Positions 39,295-47,011 of a stretch of DNA of 64,000 nucleotides are shown here, piece after piece. The position numbers and the translations under genes are program-made. The notes under the pieces were generated by a model, which was not told the origin of the DNA, searched no databases, and saw nothing but the letters and a program-made list of their open reading frames with translations. The stretch's first letter is position 1; every line of letters starts with the position of its first letter. This DNA comes from Marinihelvus fidelis (GTDB lineage: Bacteria; Pseudomonadota; Gammaproteobacteria; Xanthomonadales; SZUA-36): assembly GCF_008725655.1 (NCBI RefSeq), contig NZ_VYXP01000007.1:165246-229245 (forward strand), given 5' to 3'.

Positions 39295-39424
39295 CAGCCT
39301 TGTTTATGAAGGTTTTTTAAAATTTCCCGGAGCCTTGTTGCTCCGGAACAACTGGGGTATTGTGAGGCATTGGGGCCGGTACCCTTCGCGGCCATCGCAA
39401 CCATAACACGCGAAGGTGAATACA

Positions 39425-41569
39425 GTGGACGGTTCAGCAACTGGATTTGCAAGAATAATGGGGCGTTTAAGCAGGTCTTTCCCGCTTATCTTCTGGCTTG
39501 CCTGCATGCCGGGCACGATGGCGCTTGCCCAGCAATCGTCCACCGACACCGACAGCGACAGCGGATCGGCCGAGACGCCGGTCAAGCGACTGGGCGACGT
39601 GGCCGGCGAGGATTATTCGATCGGTTTTGACCTTCCGGCCGCAAAGCCCGAGGAGCGCGGCCGGGCGATGTACGAGCTGCCCGACCACTCGCAGAACGCC
39701 CGCCTGCAATCCATCCTGTCGCGACTCGCCACCCGCCCCGGCAACCCACAGGCACTGAAGGAACTGCAGTCGGTGCTGCGCGAAGCACTGGTGCTGGCCG
39801 ATGACTTCATGAATGAGGGCGACCTGGACGAGGCGGCACAGGTGCTGTCGGTGATTCGCAATGTCGACCCGAATACGTCTGGACTGGGGGCCGCCACGCA
39901 GCGGTTGAACGACCTGGTGCCGGATAACGCGGCGCGCCGCGCACCGCAGAAGCGCAACACCGTCGACAGCGTGTCGCCGTACAACCTGCCAGACCCCACG
40001 CAGACGGCCCGCCTGGATGAACTGCTGTCGATACTCGCCACGCGGCCGCGCAATGGCCCGGCGCTACGCGAACTTGATGCATTGTTGAATGATGTCCTGC
40101 GCCAGGCCGAAGTGGCCCGCGAGGCCGGGGACTACGAGCGCGCGGAGCGACTCAACCGCGTAGTTCGTTCCGTGAACCCGCGCAAGAGCGGCCTGGCCGA
40201 ATCGCGCGAAGGGCTGGAAACCGCCCGCCAGGTGGATGACCTGCTGGCGGCCGCGGCGGCTGCCAGGCGCGCCGGGGCGCTGATCGAGCCACCCCTGGAA
40301 AGCGCTTACTACTACTGGCGCCGCGTGGTCGAACTCGACCGGACCAACCCGGAAGCCGCCGAGGGCCTGGCGCAGGTCCAGCAGGCCATGGTGGACAACG
40401 CCATGGCCGCGGCCCAGAACGACGATGAGGAGCTGGCCGAGCAATGGCTGGAAGAGGCCTCGGCCGTGCGCGAGTCGCAGGAGCTTGTTGTCGATGCGAG
40501 GCTGCAGATGGGCCGGTTGCGTGATGAACAGGCGCAGTCCATTGAAAACCAGGTCATTTCGCTGATCCACCAGGGCGATTACCAGCGCGCCGAATTCCTG
40601 CTGATCGACCTGATCGCCCTTGGGGGCTACGAACACCGCGTGGCCGGCCTGCGTGACATGATCGCCCGTGAACAGGTCTACGGCAGCTACGAGCCCGGGC
40701 AGGTCATTCGCGACCACCTGCGGGGCAGTGGCGCCCGCGCACCCGCGGTGATCGTGATCGGCGCCGGCGGTTTCCAGATGGGCGCCGCGGCCGATGATGA
40801 AGACGCCGTGTCCACGGAGCGGCCGGCTCACCGGGTCAATTTCCAGCGCGCGTTCGCCATCGGCATCAACGAGGTCACGGTCGGGGAATTCCGCGACTTC
40901 ATCCGCGCGACCAACTATCGCACCGATGCCGAGCGCGACCGCCGAAGTGATGTCTGGGACGACGACCTGGGCCAGCTGGCCTCGCGTGGCCAGGTGGACT
41001 GGCAGCTCGATTACGCTGGCCGTCCGGCCACGGACCAGCTGCCGGTGCTGCATGTCAGCTGGAACGACGCCCAGGAGTATGTGCGCTGGCTGTCGCAGGT
41101 TACCGGTGAGCGCTACCGTTTGCCCAGCGAAGCCGAATTCGAGTACGCCCTGCGCGCCGGTACGCACCGACCCTGGTGGTGGGGCAGTGACCGCCCGCGC
41201 GATGCGATCGAGAACCTGGCCGGTGAGCACGACAAGTCGGCGTCATCGCGGCGCTTCTCCAACTACATCAGGGGTTACGGCGACGGCTACTGGGGACCTG
41301 CGCCGGTGGGCGTGCTGTCGAGTAACGCCTGGGGGCTTTACGACATGGCCGGCAACGTGGCCGAGTGGGTACAGGACTGCTGGCACGTCAACTATGTCCG
41401 CGCGCCGGCCGATGGCAGCGCCTGGGAAAACCCCGGCTGCGACCGCCGCGTGGTGCGGGGCGCCTACTGGGCCAGCTCACTGAAGCAGGCGCGCTCCTCG
41501 GCCCGCCTGTCCGTCGCGCCGGACCTGCACACTCCCCAGGTGGGGTTCCGCGTGGCCCGCGACCTCTGA
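39425..41569 (+). CDS. Secreted FGE-sulfatase (SUMF1-like) domain protein with TPR-like N-terminal half
   Basis: Exported protein of about 714 residues. GTG 39425 has GAAGG 7-8 nt upstream; ATG 39458 would give the cleanest signal peptide (MGRLSRSFPLIFWLACMPG), so the exact start is open. The N-terminal half has two similar helical repeats (QNARLQSILSRLATRPGNPQ and QTARLDELLSILATRPRNGP) and further TPR-like segments. The C-terminal domain is the formylglycine-generating-enzyme-like fold: GGFQMGAAADDEDA, INEVTVGEFRDFI, LPVLHVSWNDAQEYVRWLS, YRLPSEAEFEYALRAG, GLYDMAGNVAEWVQD and VVRGAYWAS. The active-site cysteines of true FGE are not evident, so a binding or structural role is more likely. Confidence 0.82.
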   Translation: MDGSATGFARIMGRLSRSFPLIFWLACMPGTMALAQQSSTDTDSDSGSAETPVKRLGDVAGEDYSIGFDLPAAKPEERGRAMYELPDHSQNARLQSILSRLATRPGNPQALKELQSVLREALVLADDFMNEGDLDEAAQVLSVIRNVDPNTSGLGAATQRLNDLVPDNAARRAPQKRNTVDSVSPYNLPDPTQTARLDELLSILATRPRNGPALRELDALLNDVLRQAEVAREAGDYERAERLNRVVRSVNPRKSGLAESREGLETARQVDDLLAAAAAARRAGALIEPPLESAYYYWRRVVELDRTNPEAAEGLAQVQQAMVDNAMAAAQNDDEELAEQWLEEASAVRESQELVVDARLQMGRLRDEQAQSIENQVISLIHQGDYQRAEFLLIDLIALGGYEHRVAGLRDMIAREQVYGSYEPGQVIRDHLRGSGARAPAVIVIGAGGFQMGAAADDEDAVSTERPAHRVNFQRAFAIGINEVTVGEFRDFIRATNYRTDAERDRRSDVWDDDLGQLASRGQVDWQLDYAGRPATDQLPVLHVSWNDAQEYVRWLSQVTGERYRLPSEAEFEYALRAGTHRPWWWGSDRPRDAIENLAGEHDKSASSRRFSNYIRGYGDGYWGPAPVGVLSSNAWGLYDMAGNVAEWVQDCWHVNYVRAPADGSAWENPGCDRRVVRGAYWASSLKQARSSARLSVAPDLHTPQVGFRVARDL

Positions 41570-41576
41570 TCGACGC

Positions 41577-42401
41577 CTAGTCGTTTCCCAGCTCGCTGTT
41601 GAGCACCAGGGTCAGCCGTTCGGCGGCCATGTCCATCTGCTGTAAGGTCACCTGCCAGCTGCGTTGGGCGAATGCGTCGTTGATATCCCGGCTCGGCGGG
41701 TAGGCGAAATTCCGCGTGACGGAAAAGGTTTCGTTGGTCCAGGCGATCAGTTCCGCCGTATTCCAGGCCCGCGCGCCGGTATTCGGTCGCGCCTCCAGCG
41801 TATCCGCCAGCCCTCGCCAGCCATCGCTGAAGTGCTCGGGCAGCGCGTGGTCCCAGAAGGCGTGCAGGTTCAACTTCTCGCCCCGGTAGCGAACCGACAC
41901 CAGGTTGCCGCCCCTGTCGTCGGCGTAACCCACGTGCAGGGGCTGGTGCAGGTCGCCCATGAAATGGCACAGGAAGCCGAACGCGCGCGCCCGGTCCGCG
42001 GGTTCCAGCGATGGGTCGCCCAGCTGCCCGGCGTACTTCGCGACCGCGGCCACCACGCATTGCCCCCCGGGACAGTCGCGCGCCGCGGAGTAGCGGTTCG
42101 AGCCAGGGTCAATGTTGACGTAGTGCAGCGGCGCACTCCATTCGCCCCCGGCCGTCTCGCGATAGGCGTCGGGATAGCGGCAAGCGGCGGCGATGGTGTC
42201 TGCGCCGACCGTGGCGCCAGGGGTGTTTTCAGCCAGCAGCCGTGACAGCGCTTGTCGCGTCACGGGGCTGGCCTGCTCGACTGCCAGCACGCCAATGGCG
42301 GCGTGGCCGTCGCCGTCCCAGGCCACGGCGGACGGGGCCAGGCTGGCCAGCAGTAGCAGCAGGGGTACGAATGGTGCCGAAGGAGAGACTCGAACTCTCA
42401 C
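41577..42401 (-). CDS. S1/P1 nuclease, start codon inside tRNA-Leu
   Basis: Zinc-dependent single-strand nuclease of the S1/P1 family, about 274 residues, exported. The mature protein should begin WDGDGHAAIG, as the N-terminal Trp and following His are zinc ligands; further ligands lie in CRYPDAYR, LHYVNID, FLCHFMGDLHQPLHVGYADDRGGN (in parts) and NLHAFWDHAL. A signal peptide PLLLLLASLAPSAVA is obvious, but the only in-frame ATG/GTG/TTG that includes it is GTG 42401 (MRVRVSPSAPFV), which lies within tRNA-Leu on the same strand. The coding frame thus overlaps the tRNA 3' end by 30 bp. Confidence 0.82.
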   Translation of the reverse strand: MRVRVSPSAPFVPLLLLLASLAPSAVAWDGDGHAAIGVLAVEQASPVTRQALSRLLAENTPGATVGADTIAAACRYPDAYRETAGGEWSAPLHYVNIDPGSNRYSAARDCPGGQCVVAAVAKYAGQLGDPSLEPADRARAFGFLCHFMGDLHQPLHVGYADDRGGNLVSVRYRGEKLNLHAFWDHALPEHFSDGWRGLADTLEARPNTGARAWNTAELIAWTNETFSVTRNFAYPPSRDINDAFAQRSWQVTLQQMDMAAERLTLVLNSELGND

Positions 42402-42458
42402 TCTGTTTCCAGAAACGGATTTTGAATCCGTCGCGTCTACCGGTTCCGCCACTTCGGC
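42372..42458 (-). tRNA. tRNA-Leu (CAA)
   Basis: 87-nt type II tRNA with encoded CCA. The acceptor GCCGAAG pairs with CTTCGGC, discriminator A. The anticodon stem ACGGA/TCCGT encloses loop TTCAAAA with anticodon CAA, and a long variable arm is present (TCTGGAAACAGA). The T-arm contains GTTCGAGTC. It strongly resembles E. coli leuX. The downstream S1/P1 nuclease frame appears to begin inside it. Confidence 0.96.
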
Positions 42459-42528
42459 ACGGAAGGGACGCAGATTATATCGACGGTGGACGGGCTTAGC
42501 CAGCTTGGAAACCTTGCCGCAGGCCGGG

Positions 42529-43104
42529 TCAGGCGGCGTCCAGCTCCAGGGTTTTCGGCACCTTTCGGTACCAGTCGGAGTCGCCGTCGCGCATGAACAT
42601 GTTGCAGGTCTCCATGGCATGCTTGTAGATGTGGATGGAGACGGCCGGCTTTTCCGGATCGGTGTTCTGGATGGTGTGGTACTCGTGCGGCGGAATCAGG
42701 CTGCCGGCGCTGCCGCAGCCGGCGACGATGCTGCCCATTTCCTCGAAGCGGTAACGGTCGTCGGCCTGCTCCAGCAGCTGGTAGGAGACCACTTCGATAC
42801 AGCCGGCCCAGACGCCTTCCACGCACCACATGCCGTCATGGTCGTGAATGGGCGTACCCTGGCCGGGGCCCCAGGTCATGGCGATCATCGAGTAGCCGCG
42901 CGTGGGGTGGGTGAAGACCTCGCGGCGCGCGTAGTGGCCGGGGATGATCTCGAACAGGCTGTCCGGCAGGCGGATGCCCGGGTCGGCGATGCATTCGACC
43001 AGCGCGCGGCGCAGGCAGGTGGTGGTCTCGTACGCGCACTCGCCGTAAATGGCGCGGTCGACGCGCTCGATCATGCGATCCTTACCCTGGAATTCGAGGC
43101 TCAT
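42529..43104 (-). CDS. Cysteine dioxygenase-like cupin protein
   Basis: Cupin-fold iron dioxygenase of 191 residues. TPIHDHDGMWCVEGVWAG carries two iron-binding His residues and the Cys expected to cross-link with Tyr in CDOs; the third His is in PPHEYHTIQN. Type I cysteine dioxygenases oxidise cysteine to cysteine sulfinate; related thiol dioxygenases act on 3-mercaptopropionate or similar thiols. The ATG overlaps the metX stop (ATGA), so the two are co-translated, linking it to sulfur amino acid metabolism. Confidence 0.8.
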   Translation of the reverse strand: MSLEFQGKDRMIERVDRAIYGECAYETTTCLRRALVECIADPGIRLPDSLFEIIPGHYARREVFTHPTRGYSMIAMTWGPGQGTPIHDHDGMWCVEGVWAGCIEVVSYQLLEQADDRYRFEEMGSIVAGCGSAGSLIPPHEYHTIQNTDPEKPAVSIHIYKHAMETCNMFMRDGDSDWYRKVPKTLELDAA

Positions 43105-44216
43105 GGTGCGATGTTTTCCCGCTTGGCGATGGAGCGGAAGTAGCCGCCGACGACACTTCCGAAGTTGTCAGAGTCTACCAGAAAGGCGTCGTGGCCCTGC
43201 GGTGACGGCAGCATCTCCAGGCGCGTATCGATGCCCAGCTGGATCAGCGTGCGCGCGATCTCACCCTGTTGCCGCGCCGGGAACAGCACGTCGGTATCCA
43301 CGCCGATCACCAGGGCGCTGTCCAGGCGCACGTCGGCCAGGGCTTCGGCCAGGCCGTCTTCACAGCCCGCGGAGGCGTCGAAGCGGTCCATGGCGCTGGA
43401 CAGGTACAGGTAGCTGCAGGGGTCGAAGGCACCGATGAAGCGGCGGGCCGCGGCCTCCAGGTAGGACTCGACCTCGTAGCGCATGCCCCACCAGGCTTCA
43501 TCGTAATACGATTGCTGGTCGCGCCCAAAGCGGTCCTGCCACTCGATGGCCGAGCGGTACGAGACCATGCCCAGCTTGCGCGCCAGCCGCATGCCGTTCT
43601 CCGGCCAGGCGTCGTCGCTGTACTGGCCATCTTTCCAGTTCGGGTCGGTGACGATCATCTCGCGCTGGAGAGAGCGGATGGCGATGCTGAACGGCTCGGC
43701 GCGCGGCGCGCTGGAAATGCTCAGCAGGTGGCGGGCAGCCATCGGGTCTTGGCGCAGGTGCGCCAGCGTGGTCATGCCGCCCATGGACGGGCCGACCAGG
43801 GCGCACAGCTGTCCCACGCCCAGGTGGCGCAGCACCAGTCGCGAGGCCGCGGCGATGTCTTCCAGCGCCAGCAATGGGAACGCACGGCGCCATGGCCGCC
43901 CGGTGGCCGGGTTGATGCTGGCCGGGCCGGTGCTGCCCTTGCAGCTGCCCAGCGAGTTGACGCAGATGACAAAGAACCGCTCGGTATCGATCGGCTTGCC
44001 GGGGCCCACCATGAACTCCCACCAGCCTTCCTCCGGGTCGGCCGCGCAGGACGCCGCATGGGCACTGGGCGACAGGCCGGTATGGATGAGCACGGCGTTC
44101 GAGCGGGCTTCATTGAGCTCGCCCCAGGTTTCATAGGCCAGTTCGATGGCATCCAGCTGGCCGCCGCGCGTGAACGCGAAGGGCTGGTCGTGTTTATAGA
44201 TCTGGGTGGCGGACAT
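43101..44216 (-). CDS. metX: MetX-type homoserine/serine O-acyltransferase
   Basis: Alpha/beta-hydrolase-fold acyltransferase of 371 residues. ELAYETWGELNEARSNAVLI is the family opening, the nucleophile Ser lies in LVGPSMGGMTTL, and the acid/base pair in VDTDVLFPARQQ and SPQGHDAFLVD. MetX enzymes activate homoserine (methionine) or serine (cysteine) with acetyl- or succinyl-CoA. Xanthomonadales relatives have been described as serine O-succinyltransferases. GPSMGG in place of the common GGSMGG may point that way, but I cannot verify it. I start at ATG 44216. It is co-translated with the cysteine-dioxygenase-like gene, which favours a cysteine link. Confidence 0.85.
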   Translation of the reverse strand: MSATQIYKHDQPFAFTRGGQLDAIELAYETWGELNEARSNAVLIHTGLSPSAHAASCAADPEEGWWEFMVGPGKPIDTERFFVICVNSLGSCKGSTGPASINPATGRPWRRAFPLLALEDIAAASRLVLRHLGVGQLCALVGPSMGGMTTLAHLRQDPMAARHLLSISSAPRAEPFSIAIRSLQREMIVTDPNWKDGQYSDDAWPENGMRLARKLGMVSYRSAIEWQDRFGRDQQSYYDEAWWGMRYEVESYLEAAARRFIGAFDPCSYLYLSSAMDRFDASAGCEDGLAEALADVRLDSALVIGVDTDVLFPARQQGEIARTLIQLGIDTRLEMLPSPQGHDAFLVDSDNFGSVVGGYFRSIAKRENIAP

Positions 44217-44281
44217 CTGCTGTGGCGACGGGCGCTTCAAATCGGGTAGCGTAATGAAAAGCCGTACCGAGAGCCACCACC

Positions 44282-44986
44282 GTGACCCAATCTCCAGCTG
44301 CCGCAAACACGCCATCGGCGATGTCGGGGCGTTCGCGCGAGGTCTCGAGCCGCCAGTCGGAGCCGCATCCGCGGCTGGCGGAGGTGCTCGAACGGCACCG
44401 GGCGACACGCTGGAAGCAACCACTGCACCCTCCGACGATCGCCGCGTTCCGGGCCCTGGAGCGGCAACTGGCGCCGGGCGAGCACGAACGGCTGGTGCTG
44501 GATTCGGGCTGCGGCACGGGCGATTCGACACGCGCGCTGGCCCGGCTTCACCCGGACAGCGTGGTCATCGGCGTGGATCGCAGCGCGGCCCGACTGGCAC
44601 GGACGGGCGTCGGTGCCGAACCACTGCGGCAGGACAACTGTCTCTGGGTGCGCGCCGAGCTGGCGAGTTTCTGGCGGCTGGCGCTGGCGGCCGGCTGGCG
44701 GCCGCGGGTCCATTACCTGCTGTACCCGAATCCCTGGCCCAAACCCGGGCAGTTGCAACGGCGCTGGCACGGCCACCCGGTGTTTCCGGACCTGGTCGCG
44801 CTGGGTGGGCGGCTGGTCATGCGCACCAACTGGGCGGTCTATGCGCAGGAATTTGCGTTCGCCCTGGGCCGGGCGCGGGGGCGCGATGTGGCGGTGGATA
44901 AACTGGCCCGGCCGGACGGCCTGACGCCGTTCGAGCGCAAGTACCGCGACAGCGGACACTGCCTGTACGAGGTGTCGGACGGCTAG
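44282..44986 (+). CDS. TrmB-like tRNA (guanine-N7)-methyltransferase
   Basis: SAM-dependent methyltransferase of about 234 residues, close to the size of TrmB, which makes m7G46 in tRNA. SAM motif I is LVLDSGCGTGDSTRALA, acidic loop VIGVDRS, and YLLYPNPWPKPGQLQRRWHG matches the TrmB YPDPWPKxxHxKRR block with changes. GLTPFERKYRDSGHCLYEV fits the C-terminal TxFExK motif. The basic residues of the substrate loop are fewer than in TrmB, so substrate could differ. Start GTG 44282, or a later ATG (44321). It is divergent from metX and overlaps the ccmI stop region convergently by 4 bp. Confidence 0.78.
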   Translation: MTQSPAAANTPSAMSGRSREVSSRQSEPHPRLAEVLERHRATRWKQPLHPPTIAAFRALERQLAPGEHERLVLDSGCGTGDSTRALARLHPDSVVIGVDRSAARLARTGVGAEPLRQDNCLWVRAELASFWRLALAAGWRPRVHYLLYPNPWPKPGQLQRRWHGHPVFPDLVALGGRLVMRTNWAVYAQEFAFALGRARGRDVAVDKLARPDGLTPFERKYRDSGHCLYEVSDG

Positions 44987-46044
44987 TCGGCCGTGGGCTT
45001 CAGGACCACGATCAGCTGCCCGGTCGTGTCGTGGGTGTCGACGGTGACGGGGTCGCTGGCGGGGTCGTTGGGTCCGGGCAGCGGGTCGCCATCGAGTGAC
45101 AGGCGTGCCAGCACTTCCAGCCGGGCCACGCCGGACACCGGCCGGGCCGCCATCATGGCGTTGCCGTCATCCAGTGTGACGTCCACCGGGAACAACGGCT
45201 GCTCAACGCGGACCACGCCCAGGGGCGGTCGCGGCGCCATCGGGTCGCGGGCCACCAGGTACAGCACCGCGCCGTCGGGGAAGGGCGGCTGCAGGTCCGG
45301 GGCGGTGATGGTCACGCGCAGGCCGGGCCAGGCGCCCTCGGTGCTTGCCTGGGCCGGTGAAACGGCAGACGGCCCAGCCGGTTCGGCGGATTGCCCCAGC
45401 CGTCCCCTGGCCTGGGCCAGCTGTTCCTCGACGCTGGCGGCCACGTCCGAGCCCGGTGGCAGCATGGGCAGCAGGCGTTGCCAGTAATCAATGGCCGCGG
45501 CGTCATTGCCGGCCTGGACCTCGAGGATACCCAGCAGCCACAGACCCTTCTGCAGTGTGGGGTCGGCATCGACCGCCGCCTGCAGCAACTCGCGAACCTG
45601 CGGATCGACGCCATCGCGGCGGCCGGAGGCAAAGATCATGGCCTCCGCCAGCTCAACCTGCACCACCGCGTCGTCCGGTGACAGCGCCAGGGCATTGTTG
45701 AAGGCTTCCAGCGCGCCGTCGTAGCGGCGCATGGACTTCAGGCTGCGGCCCAGCAGCATCCAGCCTTCCAGGTTCTCCGGGTCCGCGGCCAGGCGCTCGC
45801 GCAACTGCGCCAGCAGGGTCTCGACGTCGGTATCCTCCGCAGTGGCCGCCGCCGCTGCGGTCGTAGCGCCCACGCCGACCCCTTCGGGTGACCCCACGCC
45901 CTGGTACAGCATCAGCGTGGTGACCGGCACCAGCAGGACCAGGCAGGCGCCCAGGCCCAGCCAGGTCCCGCCGCGCCGCAGCAGCGGCCAGCACAGCACC
46001 AGCGCGGCAAAAATAGGGATGGCGATGGCAAGGATCCAGAACAT
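44983..46044 (-). CDS. ccmI: Cytochrome c maturation protein CcmI
   Basis: Inner-membrane apocytochrome chaperone of 353 residues and last gene of the ccm operon. Two N-terminal helices (FWILAIAIPIFAALVLCWPLL; LGACLVLLVPVTTLML) are followed by a periplasmic TPR domain (ENLEGWMLLGRSLKSMRRYD, AVVQVELAEAMIFASGR) and a C-terminal beta domain, as in CcmI/CycH. It binds the apocytochrome C-terminus and hands it to CcmF/H for heme ligation. Its ATG overlaps the ccmH stop by one base. Confidence 0.9.
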   Translation of the reverse strand: MFWILAIAIPIFAALVLCWPLLRRGGTWLGLGACLVLLVPVTTLMLYQGVGSPEGVGVGATTAAAAATAEDTDVETLLAQLRERLAADPENLEGWMLLGRSLKSMRRYDGALEAFNNALALSPDDAVVQVELAEAMIFASGRRDGVDPQVRELLQAAVDADPTLQKGLWLLGILEVQAGNDAAAIDYWQRLLPMLPPGSDVAASVEEQLAQARGRLGQSAEPAGPSAVSPAQASTEGAWPGLRVTITAPDLQPPFPDGAVLYLVARDPMAPRPPLGVVRVEQPLFPVDVTLDDGNAMMAARPVSGVARLEVLARLSLDGDPLPGPNDPASDPVTVDTHDTTGQLIVVLKPTAD

Positions 46045-46478
46045 CAGGGCAACTCACTCTCTTCATCGTCGAGCAGGCCGCGGCGCCGGCGGATGTTGAC
46101 GCCGACCAGTACCGCGCCGGCCAGCAGCAGGAACAACGGCGCGACCCACAGCACCACGGTGTTGGGCTGGACCGGTGGGCGGTAGAGCACGAAGTCGCCG
46201 TAGCGCTCGACCATGAAGCGCTTGATCGCCTCGTCGTCGTGGCCTTCGCGCATCATCCGCCAGACCTCGTGGCGCAGGTCCTGGGCCAGCACCGCGTTGG
46301 AGTCGGCCAGGCTCTGGTTCTGGCAGACCACGCAGCGTAGCTCGGCGGCCAGGGCCTGGAACCGGGCCTGCTCGGCCGCGGATTCGAAAACCAGCGGCTC
46401 GCGGTTGGCCGACGGCTGGGCCAGGGCGGTCGCCGCGACCAGCCACGTGAGCAGGGCAAACACCAGCGATCGGGTCAT
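46044..46478 (-). CDS. ccmH: Cytochrome c maturation protein CcmH
   Basis: 144-residue CcmH/CycL subunit of the heme lyase complex, with signal sequence, a short periplasmic domain and a C-terminal helix (VVLWVAPLFLLLAGAVLVGV). The redox motif LRCVVCQNQSLADSNA is invariant in the family; its CxxC reduces apocytochrome thiols. Long E. coli-type CcmH fuses this to the CcmI-like TPR part, which here is a separate gene. Confidence 0.94.
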   Translation of the reverse strand: MTRSLVFALLTWLVAATALAQPSANREPLVFESAAEQARFQALAAELRCVVCQNQSLADSNAVLAQDLRHEVWRMMREGHDDEAIKRFMVERYGDFVLYRPPVQPNTVVLWVAPLFLLLAGAVLVGVNIRRRRGLLDDEESELP

Positions 46479-47011
46479 GGCGGACCGGCCTCCATCCGTT
46501 GCAGCAGCGGCAGGATCTGGTCCTCGACCACCTCGGGCGTGACCGCGCCGATATGCTTGAAGACAATCACGCCGTTGGCGTCGACCAGGAAGGTCTCGGG
46601 CGCCGCGACAACGCCGAAATCGATACTGGTGCGACCGTCCTGGTCATTCATGTGAAACAGGTAGGGGTCACCGTGGCGTTGCAGCCAGGCCTTGGCCTCA
46701 GCCGGCGTGTCGCGGTGGTTCATGCCGACCACGCGGACCACGCCAAGCCGGGCCAGGTCGGCGATGACCGGGTGCTCCACGCGGCAGGCATAGCACCAGC
46801 TGGCCCAGAAATTGGCCAGCCAGGGCTCACCCAGCATGTCTTCCGGGGTGTAGCGTTTTTCCGGCTGGAACAGGTCCGGCAGGTCAAATTCGGGTGCGGG
46901 TTTACCCACCAGCGGGGAGGGCAACTCGTCCTTGCGGTCGGCGTTTTGCAGGCCAATCCATAGCAGGATCGCCAGGCCGGCGAACAGCAGCAGAGGAACG
47001 AGGCGGCTCAC
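46475..47011 (-). CDS. ccmG: Thiol:disulfide interchange protein CcmG/DsbE
   Basis: Membrane-tethered periplasmic thioredoxin-like protein of 178 residues. The N-terminal anchor is LVPLLLFAGLAILLWIGL; the active site is NFWASWCYACRVEHP (CYAC); VVAAPETFLVD carries the cis-Pro. It reduces apocytochrome c or CcmH so that heme can be attached. Overlaps ccmF and ccmH by 4 bp. Confidence 0.93.
   Translation of the reverse strand: MSRLVPLLLFAGLAILLWIGLQNADRKDELPSPLVGKPAPEFDLPDLFQPEKRYTPEDMLGEPWLANFWASWCYACRVEHPVIADLARLGVVRVVGMNHRDTPAEAKAWLQRHGDPYLFHMNDQDGRTSIDFGVVAAPETFLVDANGVIVFKHIGAVTPEVVEDQILPLLQRMEAGPP

Noticed and set aside
42402..42620. Longer upstream frame for the S1/P1 nuclease
   Set aside because: It would translate the whole tRNA-Leu and part of the dioxygenase region antisense; no signal peptide would result.
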